A stretch of 64,000 bases of DNA from Sulfitobacter maritimus (GTDB taxonomy: Bacteria; Pseudomonadota; Alphaproteobacteria; Rhodobacterales; Rhodobacteraceae). This document shows, piece after piece, positions 37,227 through 46,505 of this stretch. How positions within the stretch are numbered: position 1 is the first letter of the stretch; each line of letters begins with the position of its first letter. Under the pieces are notes generated by a model that had not been told where the DNA came from, made no database searches, and saw only the letters and a list, made by a program, of their open reading frames with translations. The stretch spans positions 372,001-436,000 of the forward strand of contig NZ_JABVBB010000038.1 in assembly GCF_013346665.1 (NCBI RefSeq), given 5' to 3'. A program made the position numbers and the translations under genes.

Positions 37227-37257
37227 CTATATGGCCCCCATGGTCATGCGGGACAAG
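37227..37257 (-). promoter_or_regulatory. Heat-shock (RpoH-type) promoter of hslVU
   Basis: Leftward CTTG (37257-37254) and CCATATAG (37234-37227) match the alphaproteobacterial RpoH pattern (CTTG, then a CCATAT-like -10), with 19 bases between. Transcription would start near 37220, just ahead of AGGAGG and the hslV ATG. The fit to the known heat induction of hslVU makes it plausible. Confidence 0.5.
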
Positions 37258-37494
37258 GGCAGCGGCGCTCGCGGACAGGGGGCCATCGCGTTACCGGCCA
37301 TCGATGCGAGTACCCAACTGTTGTTGAACTCTATCCTCAACCCACCTCTGCACGCGGAAACGGCGCTGCGTTATGGCGAGATTGATGTCCGCCATATCGA
37401 GGTGAAAGCAGACCTGTCCGATCTTGCAGGCCGCTTAGGCGCAGCGTCGCAGGCAGGACCGCCGATCTTTTTGGTTCAGGGAAGACGGCATTAA
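37231..37494 (+). CDS. Hypothetical protein, 87 residues (uncertain gene)
   Basis: An open frame starting [12 protein letters not shown], with a codon pattern that looks coding (mostly G/C third positions) and an ordinary soluble composition ([19 protein letters not shown]). It matches no family I recognise. There is no convincing ribosome site at ATG 37231; ATG 37240 and 37246 are alternatives. Its first codons overlap the predicted hslV promoter on the other strand, which counts against it. Without it, 37204-37621 would be a 418-base gap holding only the hslV promoter and the trxA terminator. Confidence 0.35.
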   Translation: MAPMVMRDKGSGARGQGAIALPAIDASTQLLLNSILNPPLHAETALRYGEIDVRHIEVKADLSDLAGRLGAASQAGPPIFLVQGRRH

Positions 37495-37560
37495 CGCTGG
37501 ACGCCCGGGGGGCCGTGGCGCAGGTCGCACTAAGGCTTCGGCGCTTTGGCTAGGCAGATC

Positions 37561-37590
37561 AAAAAAGGGCGCCCCAAAAAGGCGCCCGTT
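37561..37590 (-). terminator. Rho-independent terminator of the trxA transcript
   Basis: Leftward, GGGCGCC (37587-37581) pairs with GGCGCCC (37573-37567) around a seven-base loop and is followed by TTTTTT (37566-37561). It is a textbook intrinsic terminator 32 bases after trxA, and the probable end of the regB-to-trxA run. Confidence 0.88.
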
Positions 37591-37621
37591 CTTCAAACTC
37601 ATATCACGCAAAGCGCTGATA

Positions 37622-37942
37622 TCAGATGGATTCTTCGATCCAGCTTTGAAGTGCCGCTTTCGGGCGCGCACCGGCGAGGTTCGAAATGACCTGACCGTCT
37701 TTGAAGATGAACAGCGCCGGGATGCCGCGCACGCCGACCTGAGCAGGCGAGTTCGGGTTTTCGTCGACGTTGACTTTGACGATCTTCACGCGACCGCTCA
37801 TTTCATCCGAAAGCTCTTCGAGCGATGGGCCGATCTGTTTGCACGGGCCACACCATTCGGCCCAGAAATCGACCAGAACCGGAATGTCCGAATTTTTGAC
37901 TTCGGCGTCGAAAGTGTCGTCGGTGACTGCGACGGTTGCCAT
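37622..37942 (-). CDS. trxA: Thioredoxin
   Basis: General cytoplasmic disulfide reductant. The 106-residue protein has the active site WCGPCK in [19 protein letters not shown] and the cis-Pro in [11 protein letters not shown]. No signal peptide is present. The start is ATG 37942, 36 bases after addA on the same strand. It is followed by a strong terminator. Confidence 0.97.
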   Translation of the reverse strand: MATVAVTDDTFDAEVKNSDIPVLVDFWAEWCGPCKQIGPSLEELSDEMSGRVKIVKVNVDENPNSPAQVGVRGIPALFIFKDGQVISNLAGARPKAALQSWIEESI

Positions 37943-37978
37943 GATGCTCTCCTGACAGGAATTGGTTAAGGCCTGAAC

Positions 37979-40900
37979 CTAAGAACGCGGGGCGGTGGCG
38001 TCAAGATATGGCAGGGCATGGAGTGACTTTGTCACGATATCGTTGGGAAGCACCATTAGATCAGCTTTGGCCGTCCACAGGATCGCCGTTTCGATCCGCC
38101 GGTCGGGGTAGATTTGCTGCAGCATATGCGCGTAGGCCCCCATCTGACGCAGCAACCCATCTGGGCAGGCCTCGGGGCTGGTCGGCACCACGCGGTTGGT
38201 CTTGAAATCCACGGCGAGGATATGATCCTCGGCGATTACCAGACGGTCGATGGTGCCGTGCAACCGCTGATCGCCCAGACTGCCGGTAACAGGCACTTCG
38301 GCAAATGTCGTCTCGTCAAAAAGCGCGGCGAGGGCGGGCGTGTTGAGCACGGCTCCAGCCTCATCCTGTGCGCGTTGAATGACGTCGTCGGCATGGTGAC
38401 GCCGCAGCCGGTTGAGGAAAATATCCCGTGCGTCAGCGTTCATCAGCGGAAGATGTTCGAGCAGTTCATGCACCAAAGTGCCGTAGCTTAACGCCGTTTC
38501 CATATCGAACCCCGCTTCGCCCGCCAGTGCTTTGGCACCCCCCAGATCAGAGGGGGACAGGGTTTTAATCTCACTTTTTGGTGCGGGCGCTGCGCGGATA
38601 AAAACAGGGTCTAATACAGGCATTGTGACGGTTTCAGGAAGGGTTTCTACCACCTCAAGCGCGTCCCAATCCCCTTGCTGATACCGCAGCGTGCCATCCT
38701 CTGACAGCTGTTCTGCCTGCAATCGTGTCAGGGCCGCTTCGGTGATCTGATACCAAGAGGAGCCGTCTTTCGATAACTCACCCGCAGCAGCCACGATCAG
38801 CCATTTTTCGGCGCGGGTCATGGCGACGTAAAGCAGGCGCAAACGTTCTTGCAGTTCCGCCCCTTTCATTTCATCCAGCCGGACGCGCATGGGCTCTGGC
38901 ATGTCCTCCGCGGCGGCCTTCCACAGTGGCGTGCCGTTAAGGGTGATAATGTCGTCTTTGACATTCACATCGCGCCGCCCGGTGTCGGGTAGGATCACAA
39001 TAGGCGCTTCCAGCCCTTTGGCGCCATGCACCGTCATCACTCTGATCTGGTTCGACGCGCTGTCGATTTGACGTTTGATCTCCAGATCATCGGTCTGCAT
39101 CCACTGCAGGAAACCGGTCAGACTTGGCACCGAGCCGCGCTCATAGGCAAGCGCTTGGCTCAGCATCGCGTTGATCCCGTCTTCGGCTTCCGGCCCCAAC
39201 CGCGCGAGCAGTTTACGTCGACCATCGTGCCGCGTCAGAATACGTTCAATCAGGTCATAGGGCCGCAGATAATCTACCTGCGCCCGCAGGTCGCGCAGCA
39301 CGGCAAGGGTCGGGGCATGTTGCTCGGTCAGCTTGCGCAGCGCTTGCCAAAGGTGATCCTCTTTGCGGTAATGCGCAACGGTAAAAAGATCCTGCTCAGA
39401 CCAGCCAAAAAGCGGCGATTTCAGCGCGGTGGCGAGTGATAAATCATCGTCAGGCGTCGCCAAGAAGGACAGGATCGCCGCCAGATCTCGTACTGCCAGT
39501 TCCGCGCCGACCTTCAGGCGGTCGGCCCCAGCAATGGGCAATTCTGCCGCCTTACAAGCGCGGATGATCTCGGAAAACAGGGCCGAGCGACGTTGGACAA
39601 GGATCAGAAAATCGCCCGGCTGAATCCGCCGCCGGGCGAGGGTGCCTTGGCTATCGTCGGGAAGGTAATGGGGCTCTGTGGTCAGCTCTTTGATGCGCCG
39701 CGCGATACGTTCTGCCAATTGCACCGTGTGATGGCGCGCACTGCGGCGGTCAACAGGGTCGGTCCAGTCACCTTCCTCATCAGGGCCCGCTTTTTCGATA
39801 AACGGCCAAAGATCAACGCGCCCCGGCAAAAGGTCTTTGAAGGCTTTATGGCCTTCGTCATTTGCGAAACCGCTCTGGATATCGGGGTCAAAAACGCCAT
39901 CAACCGCTTGCAAAATGGCCGAAGAAGAACGGAAGGAATAGGCTAGGCTGCGACGCTGGAAGAACTGGCCGGCCTCACCGATTTTTTGTTCAAAGGTCAC
40001 GCCTTTGCGGTCCAACTCTTCAGGGTCCGCGCCTTGAAAGGAATAGATCGACTGTTTCTTGTCACCGACAACGAACAGGGTGCGGTCCACGTCATTCCGA
40101 GCGCCCGCACCGCTGTAAAATTCGTCCGTCAGCCGCTCAATCACGTCCCATTGTCGGGGCGAGGTGTCTTGGGCTTCGTCCACAAGGATGTGATCGATGC
40201 CACCATCGATCCGGTACAGCACCCATGCCGCTACGGCTTTGTCGGTTAACAAAGCGCGGGCTTTCAGGATCAGATCGTCGAAGTCGAGCCAGCCGCGCTT
40301 TTGCTTTTCATTCGCATAGCGATCAAGGAAACGGCTGGCGAACCGGTGCAATACATAGGATTTGCGCGCCGCCTTTAGCGCCAGCCGCGCAGCGCGCGCG
40401 TCTTCGACACGTTGCATCAGCTGTTCGAGCTGGGGCATCTGTTCGGCAATGACCTTTTGCGTCGGCTTGGTCGGGAAACTGCCGATTTTGGCGGTATAGG
40501 GGGCCTTGGCACCGCTGCCGGTGAGCAAGATTTTTTCGAGCATTGGCAGAGCCGAGAGATCGTAGCTCTCAATCTCTTGCAAGGCCGCCCCGGCCTTCCC
40601 GTCATTTCCGCCTTTAGCGAGCAAATGTGGAATGATCTCCGCCATCATTGCCGCTTCGCTGCCCAGAAACACCGACCCGGCGATCTTGTCCTCCGTCAGG
40701 TCTGCGGGTTGGTCAAAAAGCGCCAGTATTTCGGGCCACGAGCGGGTCTCGGCAAAGGCATCGCGCTGGCCAACTATGCTGCGGGTGAGGCTGGCGAAAT
40801 CCTCGCCGGTATAGTGCCGCGCAAGGTCCGCGACGAGCGGCGCGTCTTCGTTTTCGGCCATTTCATCAATAATCTCGGCCCGTAGCAGATCAGCCGCGCG

Positions 40901-41353
40901 GTCTTCGATTTCGGTGAACTGCGGGCTGACCTGTGCCTCTAGCGGGAAACGGCGCAACAAGGCGGCACAGAAAGAGTGGATGGTCTGAATTTTTAGCCCG
41001 CCCGGCGTTTCAATCGCGCGGGCAAAGAGGGTGCGCGCATTACGTAGTTGTTCAGGCGCCAACTCACCCGCGACGCCAAGATCGGCCAAGGCATTGCGCA
41101 GGGCATCGTCTTTCAACATCGCCCATTCGCCGAGACGTTTGAACAGGCGGTTCTGCATCTCAGACGCGGCGGCTTTGGTGTAGGTCAGGCACAGGATATG
41201 CTGCGGCTCGACGTCATCCAAGAGCAGCCGCGCCACGCGGTCGGTCAGCACGCGGGTCTTGCCAGAGCCTGCATTCGCGGTCAGCCATGTGGAGGCATCG
41301 GGCCGCGCAGCGTCGATTTGGGCGCGGGTGGCATCGTTGAAATCACGCATCAT
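37979..41353 (-). CDS. addA: AddA helicase-nuclease subunit
   Basis: With AddB it processes double-strand DNA ends for RecA. The 1124-residue UvrD-like protein has Walker A TANAGSGKTRVL at about residues 24-35, motif II LVDEAQDTSPRQWDV, motif VI YVAMTRAEKWLIVAA and a C-terminal RecB-type nuclease (LAVDFKTNRVVP). The start is ATG 41353, overlapping the addB stop as ATGA; a longer frame to 41392 lies inside addB. Confidence 0.95.
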   Translation of the reverse strand: MMRDFNDATRAQIDAARPDASTWLTANAGSGKTRVLTDRVARLLLDDVEPQHILCLTYTKAAASEMQNRLFKRLGEWAMLKDDALRNALADLGVAGELAPEQLRNARTLFARAIETPGGLKIQTIHSFCAALLRRFPLEAQVSPQFTEIEDRAADLLRAEIIDEMAENEDAPLVADLARHYTGEDFASLTRSIVGQRDAFAETRSWPEILALFDQPADLTEDKIAGSVFLGSEAAMMAEIIPHLLAKGGNDGKAGAALQEIESYDLSALPMLEKILLTGSGAKAPYTAKIGSFPTKPTQKVIAEQMPQLEQLMQRVEDARAARLALKAARKSYVLHRFASRFLDRYANEKQKRGWLDFDDLILKARALLTDKAVAAWVLYRIDGGIDHILVDEAQDTSPRQWDVIERLTDEFYSGAGARNDVDRTLFVVGDKKQSIYSFQGADPEELDRKGVTFEQKIGEAGQFFQRRSLAYSFRSSSAILQAVDGVFDPDIQSGFANDEGHKAFKDLLPGRVDLWPFIEKAGPDEEGDWTDPVDRRSARHHTVQLAERIARRIKELTTEPHYLPDDSQGTLARRRIQPGDFLILVQRRSALFSEIIRACKAAELPIAGADRLKVGAELAVRDLAAILSFLATPDDDLSLATALKSPLFGWSEQDLFTVAHYRKEDHLWQALRKLTEQHAPTLAVLRDLRAQVDYLRPYDLIERILTRHDGRRKLLARLGPEAEDGINAMLSQALAYERGSVPSLTGFLQWMQTDDLEIKRQIDSASNQIRVMTVHGAKGLEAPIVILPDTGRRDVNVKDDIITLNGTPLWKAAAEDMPEPMRVRLDEMKGAELQERLRLLYVAMTRAEKWLIVAAAGELSKDGSSWYQITEAALTRLQAEQLSEDGTLRYQQGDWDALEVVETLPETVTMPVLDPVFIRAAPAPKSEIKTLSPSDLGGAKALAGEAGFDMETALSYGTLVHELLEHLPLMNADARDIFLNRLRRHHADDVIQRAQDEAGAVLNTPALAALFDETTFAEVPVTGSLGDQRLHGTIDRLVIAEDHILAVDFKTNRVVPTSPEACPDGLLRQMGAYAHMLQQIYPDRRIETAILWTAKADLMVLPNDIVTKSLHALPYLDATAPRS

Positions 41354-44307
41354 TCCAGATCCTCCGGCTTGACCGCCGTGGTGCCATCCCATTCCCCGAA
41401 ACGGGCCAGTTGGTCGTAGTTTCCTGCGAAAGCATCTGTCTGCACCATGCGCCGGGCAGTGAAGCCTTGGCCTTCGTCAAGGTAGCGCGACAATAGCGCG
41501 TGCAGCCCGGCCAATACTTCCTGAGGGGTTTCTTCATCCAATGGGGCGGCCACTTCGACAGGTTTGGAGCCTAGCCCGATAAAAGCCGCATGGGCCACAT
41601 GGGCCACCCCCACTTCGGGGAAACCGCCGCGTTCGACCATGGCCGCTTCGATCAGCAGTTGTTTGTCAAACAGCCGCTGTTCCTTTTTGCCCGGCGGGGT
41701 GCCGGTTTTGTAGTCATAGATCAGCACATCGCCGTTGTCGGTCTGGTCGATCCGATCTGCGAAACCGCTGAGGGTAAATCCAAGGTCCGCGAAGGTGTGG
41801 CTGCCGCGCGCGCCTTGCTCAAAGGCGACGGGGCTGGAGAAGGCCGCACGGATGCGTTCGCGGGAAATGAACCAGTCCGCGATCCGGTCTATCCGTGCTA
41901 GCCACATGGCGCGGGCAGCGGGCCAAGGCGCTTCTTCTTCCAACACCTGCGCGGCAACATCCATCAAGATTTCGCGGGTCAGCCGCGCCGGATCGCGGGC
42001 CACGAGCTTGACGAAATTCTCCATAATCCGGTGCAACACGATACCGCGCACCGGCGCGTCGGGTGATTGTACCAGAGGATTGATCGCGCGCAGTTTCAGG
42101 CTGTGTTTGGCATAGATGGCATAGGGGTCGCGGATCAGGGTCTTGATCTCGGTGACGGACAGTTTGCGCGGGCGGGCCGCACGCGGGGGGCGGGGGGACG
42201 GACGCGTGGCCGGGGGGGTGCGGTCCACCGCCTCTAGCGCGCGGACCTGATCCAACCACCGCACACCGCGTTGCTGCATGGCTTTCCACGCTTCCGGTCC
42301 GCCGGTTTCGGCCAATCCGCCCAGCAGGTTGCCCAGTCGGTTCAGCCAGCGCGACGGGACCATCTCTGCCTCGTCCGACCGGATGGCACGGGTGATCCAG
42401 ACCTCTGGGCTGGCGATGGCTTGTTGATAATCATGCGCCGAAAGCCCGATGCGCCGTTCAGGCAGCAGCAACCCTGCTTTCTCGCGCATTTGACGGTTCA
42501 GCCAAGGGTCGGGTGGTGGTGCTTCGGGCCATGTCCCTTCGTTCAGGCCGCCAAGGATGACCAGATCGGCGCCCTGAACCCGCGCCTCCATCGTGCCCCA
42601 GATCATAATGTCAGGGTGCGGCGTATCGGCCTCACGCACCTCTTCTTGGGACAGCAATGCGCCCAATAGATCGGCGTAATCCGACGGATTCATCGCGCCA
42701 CCATGCACAGCATGTTCGGTCAGATTGGCCATGACGCCCTCTGCCGCGATGCCCGCGCCCTGCTGCCAAAGCAGGTGTTCGGGATCGGCGGTTTGCCCGG
42801 CAGCGATCTTCTCGGCCAGCGCCAAATGTGCGGCCACGCAATCGGGCAGGGGCCGTTCGCCGGGGGTGTCATGGCCCGGAAAAGTCTCGCTTACCCAAGT
42901 GATCCAGTTCTGAAAGCCGCTAGGGTCTTCCATACGTTTGGCCGCCCGCTCTGCTATTTCAGAAAGTCCGTCGGCGTCTGGATAGGGTAGGCCATGACGG
43001 CGAATTTCGGCCTCAAGGCGCTGGGTGTAAAGCTGGTGAAAGTTCCGCCCAGTGCCGCTATGGGTCAGCGGGTGTTTCAACAAGGTCAGCAGCGCTTCGG
43101 CATCCAGTTTGCGCACGAAAAGCGCTGCAACATGGCGCAGGAACCGCCCCGGAGGCGACAGTTGCAAAGGCATCCCGGCGCTATCGTCTGGCAGGATGTT
43201 CCACCGGTCAAGCGCGGCGGTCACCTGACGGGTGAGCATCCGGTCGGGCGTAATCAGCGCCGCCTTTACGCCGTCCTCCGCAGCTTGGCGCAGACGCAGC
43301 GCGATGGCGAGCGCTTCGACCCGGGGCGTTGGCGCTTCGATCAGCGTAATATCAGCCGTGGCGCCCTCAAGGTCCTCCAGTTTTGGCCCTTCGTTGAGCC
43401 ACGCATGGGTCACCGGGGCAGGGCGCAGGGACAACGACAGCAGCTTGTTCCGCGCGGCAGATACGGGAGGCATCTCGCACCATGGCATGATAGCACCCCG
43501 TGGGACATCAAGCATGTTCATCAGTTTGCGGAACCGGTATTGCGGGTGATCTTCAGCCAGAAGCGCCTGATCCAGCTCGTTCCAAACGGCGGTAGGCATC
43601 TCGAAGTCGAAACCCGGCAGAATGATCGCCCCCTGCGGCAGGCGGGCCACGGCTTCCATCAGCAGCGCCGTTGTCCCACGCGAGCCGGTGGACCCTGCAA
43701 GGATCACCGGATGTTGCGGCGGGTTGTCTTGCCAGCGGGCGATGATCCGCGCAACCAACTGCCGCCGCCGCGCCTCGGCATCAGGGCGCGTGGTGGTTTG
43801 GCCAAGGTAGTCATGGGCGATGGCAAGGAAGCGCTGCGCGCGCTCCCAATGCGCCGACAGGTTGCCGACATCCAGCCCGGCCACGGTCTCGGGCGAAACA
43901 CCTTCGCCCTGCATTTCGTCGATCAGCCCAGCAAGACTGTCTGACAGGGCATAAAGCGAGGCGCGTGGTGCGAGGTCGGGTGCGGCATCGAGCAGACGCG
44001 AAACAAGTTGGATCAACTCCAGCCGCCGCTGCAACGGCGGCGTGGGTGCGGGCAGCGCGATGCCGGGGGCCAGAGCGTCAAGGTCGGTAATCAACCGAAT
44101 CCGCGGCAGGAAACCCGCGGGGCCAGTATCAAAATCATGGCGCAGGCGGCGCGCCATCCGGTTGGTGTTCACCAGTAGTTCAACCCGGGCCATCGCTTCG
44201 GGCGGGCTGTCCTCCAACCGATCGCAAAGCCCCCGCACCAAGCCGCGTGGGAAGTCGACGCCGGGGGCAAGACCAAAGACGCGGGGCGTGTCTTGCGGCT
44301 CAAACAT
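41350..44307 (-). CDS. addB: AddB nuclease subunit, alphaproteobacterial type
   Basis: Partner of AddA. The 985-residue protein has a C-terminal nuclease domain (GFADRIDQTDNGDVLIYDYKTG). There is no Walker A motif at its N-terminus, and I see no C-terminal cysteine cluster, so the Fe-S clasp of Bacillus AddB appears absent. Both traits fit alphaproteobacterial AddB. The start is ATG 44307, behind CAGG; GTG 44313 is an alternative. It overlaps the murU stop by eight bases. Confidence 0.9.
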   Translation of the reverse strand: MFEPQDTPRVFGLAPGVDFPRGLVRGLCDRLEDSPPEAMARVELLVNTNRMARRLRHDFDTGPAGFLPRIRLITDLDALAPGIALPAPTPPLQRRLELIQLVSRLLDAAPDLAPRASLYALSDSLAGLIDEMQGEGVSPETVAGLDVGNLSAHWERAQRFLAIAHDYLGQTTTRPDAEARRRQLVARIIARWQDNPPQHPVILAGSTGSRGTTALLMEAVARLPQGAIILPGFDFEMPTAVWNELDQALLAEDHPQYRFRKLMNMLDVPRGAIMPWCEMPPVSAARNKLLSLSLRPAPVTHAWLNEGPKLEDLEGATADITLIEAPTPRVEALAIALRLRQAAEDGVKAALITPDRMLTRQVTAALDRWNILPDDSAGMPLQLSPPGRFLRHVAALFVRKLDAEALLTLLKHPLTHSGTGRNFHQLYTQRLEAEIRRHGLPYPDADGLSEIAERAAKRMEDPSGFQNWITWVSETFPGHDTPGERPLPDCVAAHLALAEKIAAGQTADPEHLLWQQGAGIAAEGVMANLTEHAVHGGAMNPSDYADLLGALLSQEEVREADTPHPDIMIWGTMEARVQGADLVILGGLNEGTWPEAPPPDPWLNRQMREKAGLLLPERRIGLSAHDYQQAIASPEVWITRAIRSDEAEMVPSRWLNRLGNLLGGLAETGGPEAWKAMQQRGVRWLDQVRALEAVDRTPPATRPSPRPPRAARPRKLSVTEIKTLIRDPYAIYAKHSLKLRAINPLVQSPDAPVRGIVLHRIMENFVKLVARDPARLTREILMDVAAQVLEEEAPWPAARAMWLARIDRIADWFISRERIRAAFSSPVAFEQGARGSHTFADLGFTLSGFADRIDQTDNGDVLIYDYKTGTPPGKKEQRLFDKQLLIEAAMVERGGFPEVGVAHVAHAAFIGLGSKPVEVAAPLDEETPQEVLAGLHALLSRYLDEGQGFTARRMVQTDAFAGNYDQLARFGEWDGTTAVKPEDLE

Positions 44308-44992
44308 CGGCACCTGCCAAGAGGCTCTCGGCCAAGGCGATGCCGCCGGGATGACCGACGTCGCACCAGCGTCCGGGGTAAGGTAGGCCGAACAGCCCTT
44401 CGCGTTGCAGCATTATGTCCCACAAGATGTTAAGCGAAAAACGATCTGCGTCGATCTCCGTCAGCAGGTCGGTTTTGATGATTTGCACACCGCCATAAAC
44501 ATTCCCCGGACCGCGGGTCAGCCGCCCATCCTGCCCAATCGCAAAATCGCCCTTGCCTTCATGACCCAAAGTTTGGCTCAACGGTACGGTCATCAAAAGC
44601 GCGTCCATTCGGTTTGGCTCCCAAGCGTCACGCAGCAGTGTTAGCGGGTTTGGGCCGGCCCAGATTGCGTCGCTGTTCATGGTGAATACAGGCCCACCCC
44701 CAAGCAGCGGCAAGGCATTGCGCAGTCCGCCGCCGGTATCCAAAATGTCGGGCGTCTCTAGGATCGTCGCAACACCCAGTGGCCGCAGATGCGCGTCAAG
44801 CTGCTCGGGGAGGTAGTGCAGGTTCGCGACGATTTTGCGCGGCGCGATGTCCTGCGCCAGCTTTAGCGCATGGTCAATCAACGGACGGCCGGCCAAGGGC
44901 ACCATCGGCTTTGGTTGGGTCTGGGTCAGATGTTTCATACGCGTGCCGAAACCGGCCGCGAACATCATTATGGCGTCGGGTTGGTCGCGCAT
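44300..44992 (-). CDS. murU: Nucleotidyltransferase, probable MurNAc-1-phosphate uridylyltransferase
   Basis: A 230-residue sugar-nucleotide transferase with FAAGFGTRMKHLTQTQPKPM, the catalytic N-terminal signature, and FTMNSDAIW at the metal site. Its neighbour is an AmgK-like kinase. The AmgK-MurU pair turns recycled MurNAc into UDP-MurNAc and bypasses the fosfomycin target MurA in Pseudomonas. The assignment rests on family plus this pairing; mannose-1-phosphate guanylyltransferase is the alternative. The start is ATG 44992, inside the end of amgK. Confidence 0.8.
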   Translation of the reverse strand: MRDQPDAIMMFAAGFGTRMKHLTQTQPKPMVPLAGRPLIDHALKLAQDIAPRKIVANLHYLPEQLDAHLRPLGVATILETPDILDTGGGLRNALPLLGGGPVFTMNSDAIWAGPNPLTLLRDAWEPNRMDALLMTVPLSQTLGHEGKGDFAIGQDGRLTRGPGNVYGGVQIIKTDLLTEIDADRFSLNILWDIMLQREGLFGLPYPGRWCDVGHPGGIALAESLLAGADV

Positions 44993-45975
44993 TGGCTCTT
45001 CAGATGCTCCAGAAATTCGGGGGTCGGGCAAGGCAGGACACCATCGATGCTGCGTGCCACCGGGGCCAGCGCGGGGTGGCGCAGATTATGTTGCAGATAA
45101 TTCCAGACCCGCGGGATCAGATCGACATAATGTGCCTTTCCATCACGCAGGCACAGGCGGGCGAAAATGCCCAAGATACGGAGATTTCGCTGCGCACCGA
45201 GCAGAGCGTAAGCGCTGCGAAAGTTTTCCGCGTCTTGGCCGGTCTGCATCAGGTAATAGTCAACCATATGCGCTTCGATCGCAGGCGACACATCGCGGCG
45301 GGCATCTTGCAAGATAGAGACGAGGTCATAGGCCGGATGCCCCACAAGCGCGTCTTGGAAGTCGAGCAAACCGACACGGGCCACGCCCTGACGATCCGGC
45401 AGCCACAACAGGTTCTCGGCATGATAGTCGCGCAGGATCACCACGTTCGAAACCGGGTCTAACACCTGCGCCAGCGGATGGAATGCAGCGGCAAAAGCCG
45501 CGTACTGCTGTTTTCCATCGGGCGCGTAGAACTCAAACGCCGGAACGGCCATATCCGTAAGCCATTGCGCATCGCAGCGCGGCAGATCGGGGGCGGAGGC
45601 ACGGTGGAGGTGAACCAACACATCAACTGCCGCGCGGTACAATGGCGCCTCCCGCGTGGGGTCGTCGGCCATCAGGCGGGCGAAAAGATCATCGCCAAGG
45701 TCTTCAAGCAAAAGCAGTCCCTGCTCGGGATCGGCATGGTAGATGGCTGGCGCACTTAGGCCAATCGATGTGAGATGAGCCGCGACCGCAAGGAACGGGC
45801 GCACGTCTTCACCTCGTTCCGGGGGCGCATCCATTAAAATGGCGCTCTGTCCATCCGCCCGATGCAGCCGATCATAGCGCCGGTTTGACGCATCTCCGGC
45901 CAATACTTTGCGGGAGGCATCCGCCCAGCCTGCGTCTTGAAGGAAGCTTTGAATGAGGTGGCTACGTTGGGTCAT
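44968..45975 (-). CDS. amgK: Phosphotransferase, probable MurNAc/GlcNAc anomeric kinase
   Basis: A 335-residue aminoglycoside-phosphotransferase-fold kinase with the Brenner-type motif LRDYHAENLLW and GLLDFQDALVGHPAYDL (DFQD metal site). Encoded with a MurU-like transferase, it fits AmgK, which phosphorylates the anomeric OH of MurNAc or GlcNAc during cell-wall recycling. mltA elsewhere in the window makes anhydro-muropeptides that could feed it. It starts at ATG 45975, overlapping tsaE as ATGA. Confidence 0.82.
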   Translation of the reverse strand: MTQRSHLIQSFLQDAGWADASRKVLAGDASNRRYDRLHRADGQSAILMDAPPERGEDVRPFLAVAAHLTSIGLSAPAIYHADPEQGLLLLEDLGDDLFARLMADDPTREAPLYRAAVDVLVHLHRASAPDLPRCDAQWLTDMAVPAFEFYAPDGKQQYAAFAAAFHPLAQVLDPVSNVVILRDYHAENLLWLPDRQGVARVGLLDFQDALVGHPAYDLVSILQDARRDVSPAIEAHMVDYYLMQTGQDAENFRSAYALLGAQRNLRILGIFARLCLRDGKAHYVDLIPRVWNYLQHNLRHPALAPVARSIDGVLPCPTPEFLEHLKSQCATNPTP

Positions 45976-46448
45976 GCGATCCGCCACGCCTTCAATCTAT
46001 CCCCCCATTCGGCCCCTTCCCACTGTGCCACAAGTTGACGGCTTTGGTCATCGGGTCCGGGTGAGAGATCAATATGCAGCGCCTGCGCCGGCGTAAGTGG
46101 CCCCAGACGGTCCGGCCATTCAACAAGACAGATCGCGTCATGGAAAGCGTCCACAAGACCAAGTTCTTCGATCTCATGTGTCGATGTCAGGCGGTACAGA
46201 TCCGCGTGCCAGATCGCGCTAGTTTGTCCCTCATAGGTTTGGACGAGGGTGAAGGTCGGGGAGGGAATGTCTTCGGGCTCGGCCAAAAGATTTTGGATCA
46301 AGGAGCGGGCGAAATGTGTCTTGCCAGCACCGACATCGCCGGAGAGTAAAATTACATCGCCCGGCCGAAGTAAATCGGCCAATGCGCGGGCGCGATTGGC
46401 GGTGTCTTCGGGACTGGTGAGCGTAACAGATAGGGTTTCGGCGGCCAT
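45972..46448 (-). CDS. tsaE: tRNA t6A synthesis ATPase TsaE
   Basis: ATPase of the TsaBDE complex making threonylcarbamoyl-A37 in tRNA. The 158-residue protein has Walker A LSGDVGAGKTHFARSLI, then SPTFTLVQTYEG and HADLYRL. TsaD is also in the window (57.3 kb). The ribosome site is weak. It overlaps amgK. Confidence 0.94.
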   Translation of the reverse strand: MAAETLSVTLTSPEDTANRARALADLLRPGDVILLSGDVGAGKTHFARSLIQNLLAEPEDIPSPTFTLVQTYEGQTSAIWHADLYRLTSTHEIEELGLVDAFHDAICLVEWPDRLGPLTPAQALHIDLSPGPDDQSRQLVAQWEGAEWGDRLKAWRIA

Positions 46449-46505
46449 GCCCCATGCTTAGCGTTCCCATGAGCAGCCGCAAGATCAAAGCGGTCGTCTT
46501 CCCTG

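Noticed and set aside
42994-43944. 316-residue open frame antisense to addB
   Set aside because: Arg/Gln/Gly-rich shadow sequence; addB is intact across the same bases.
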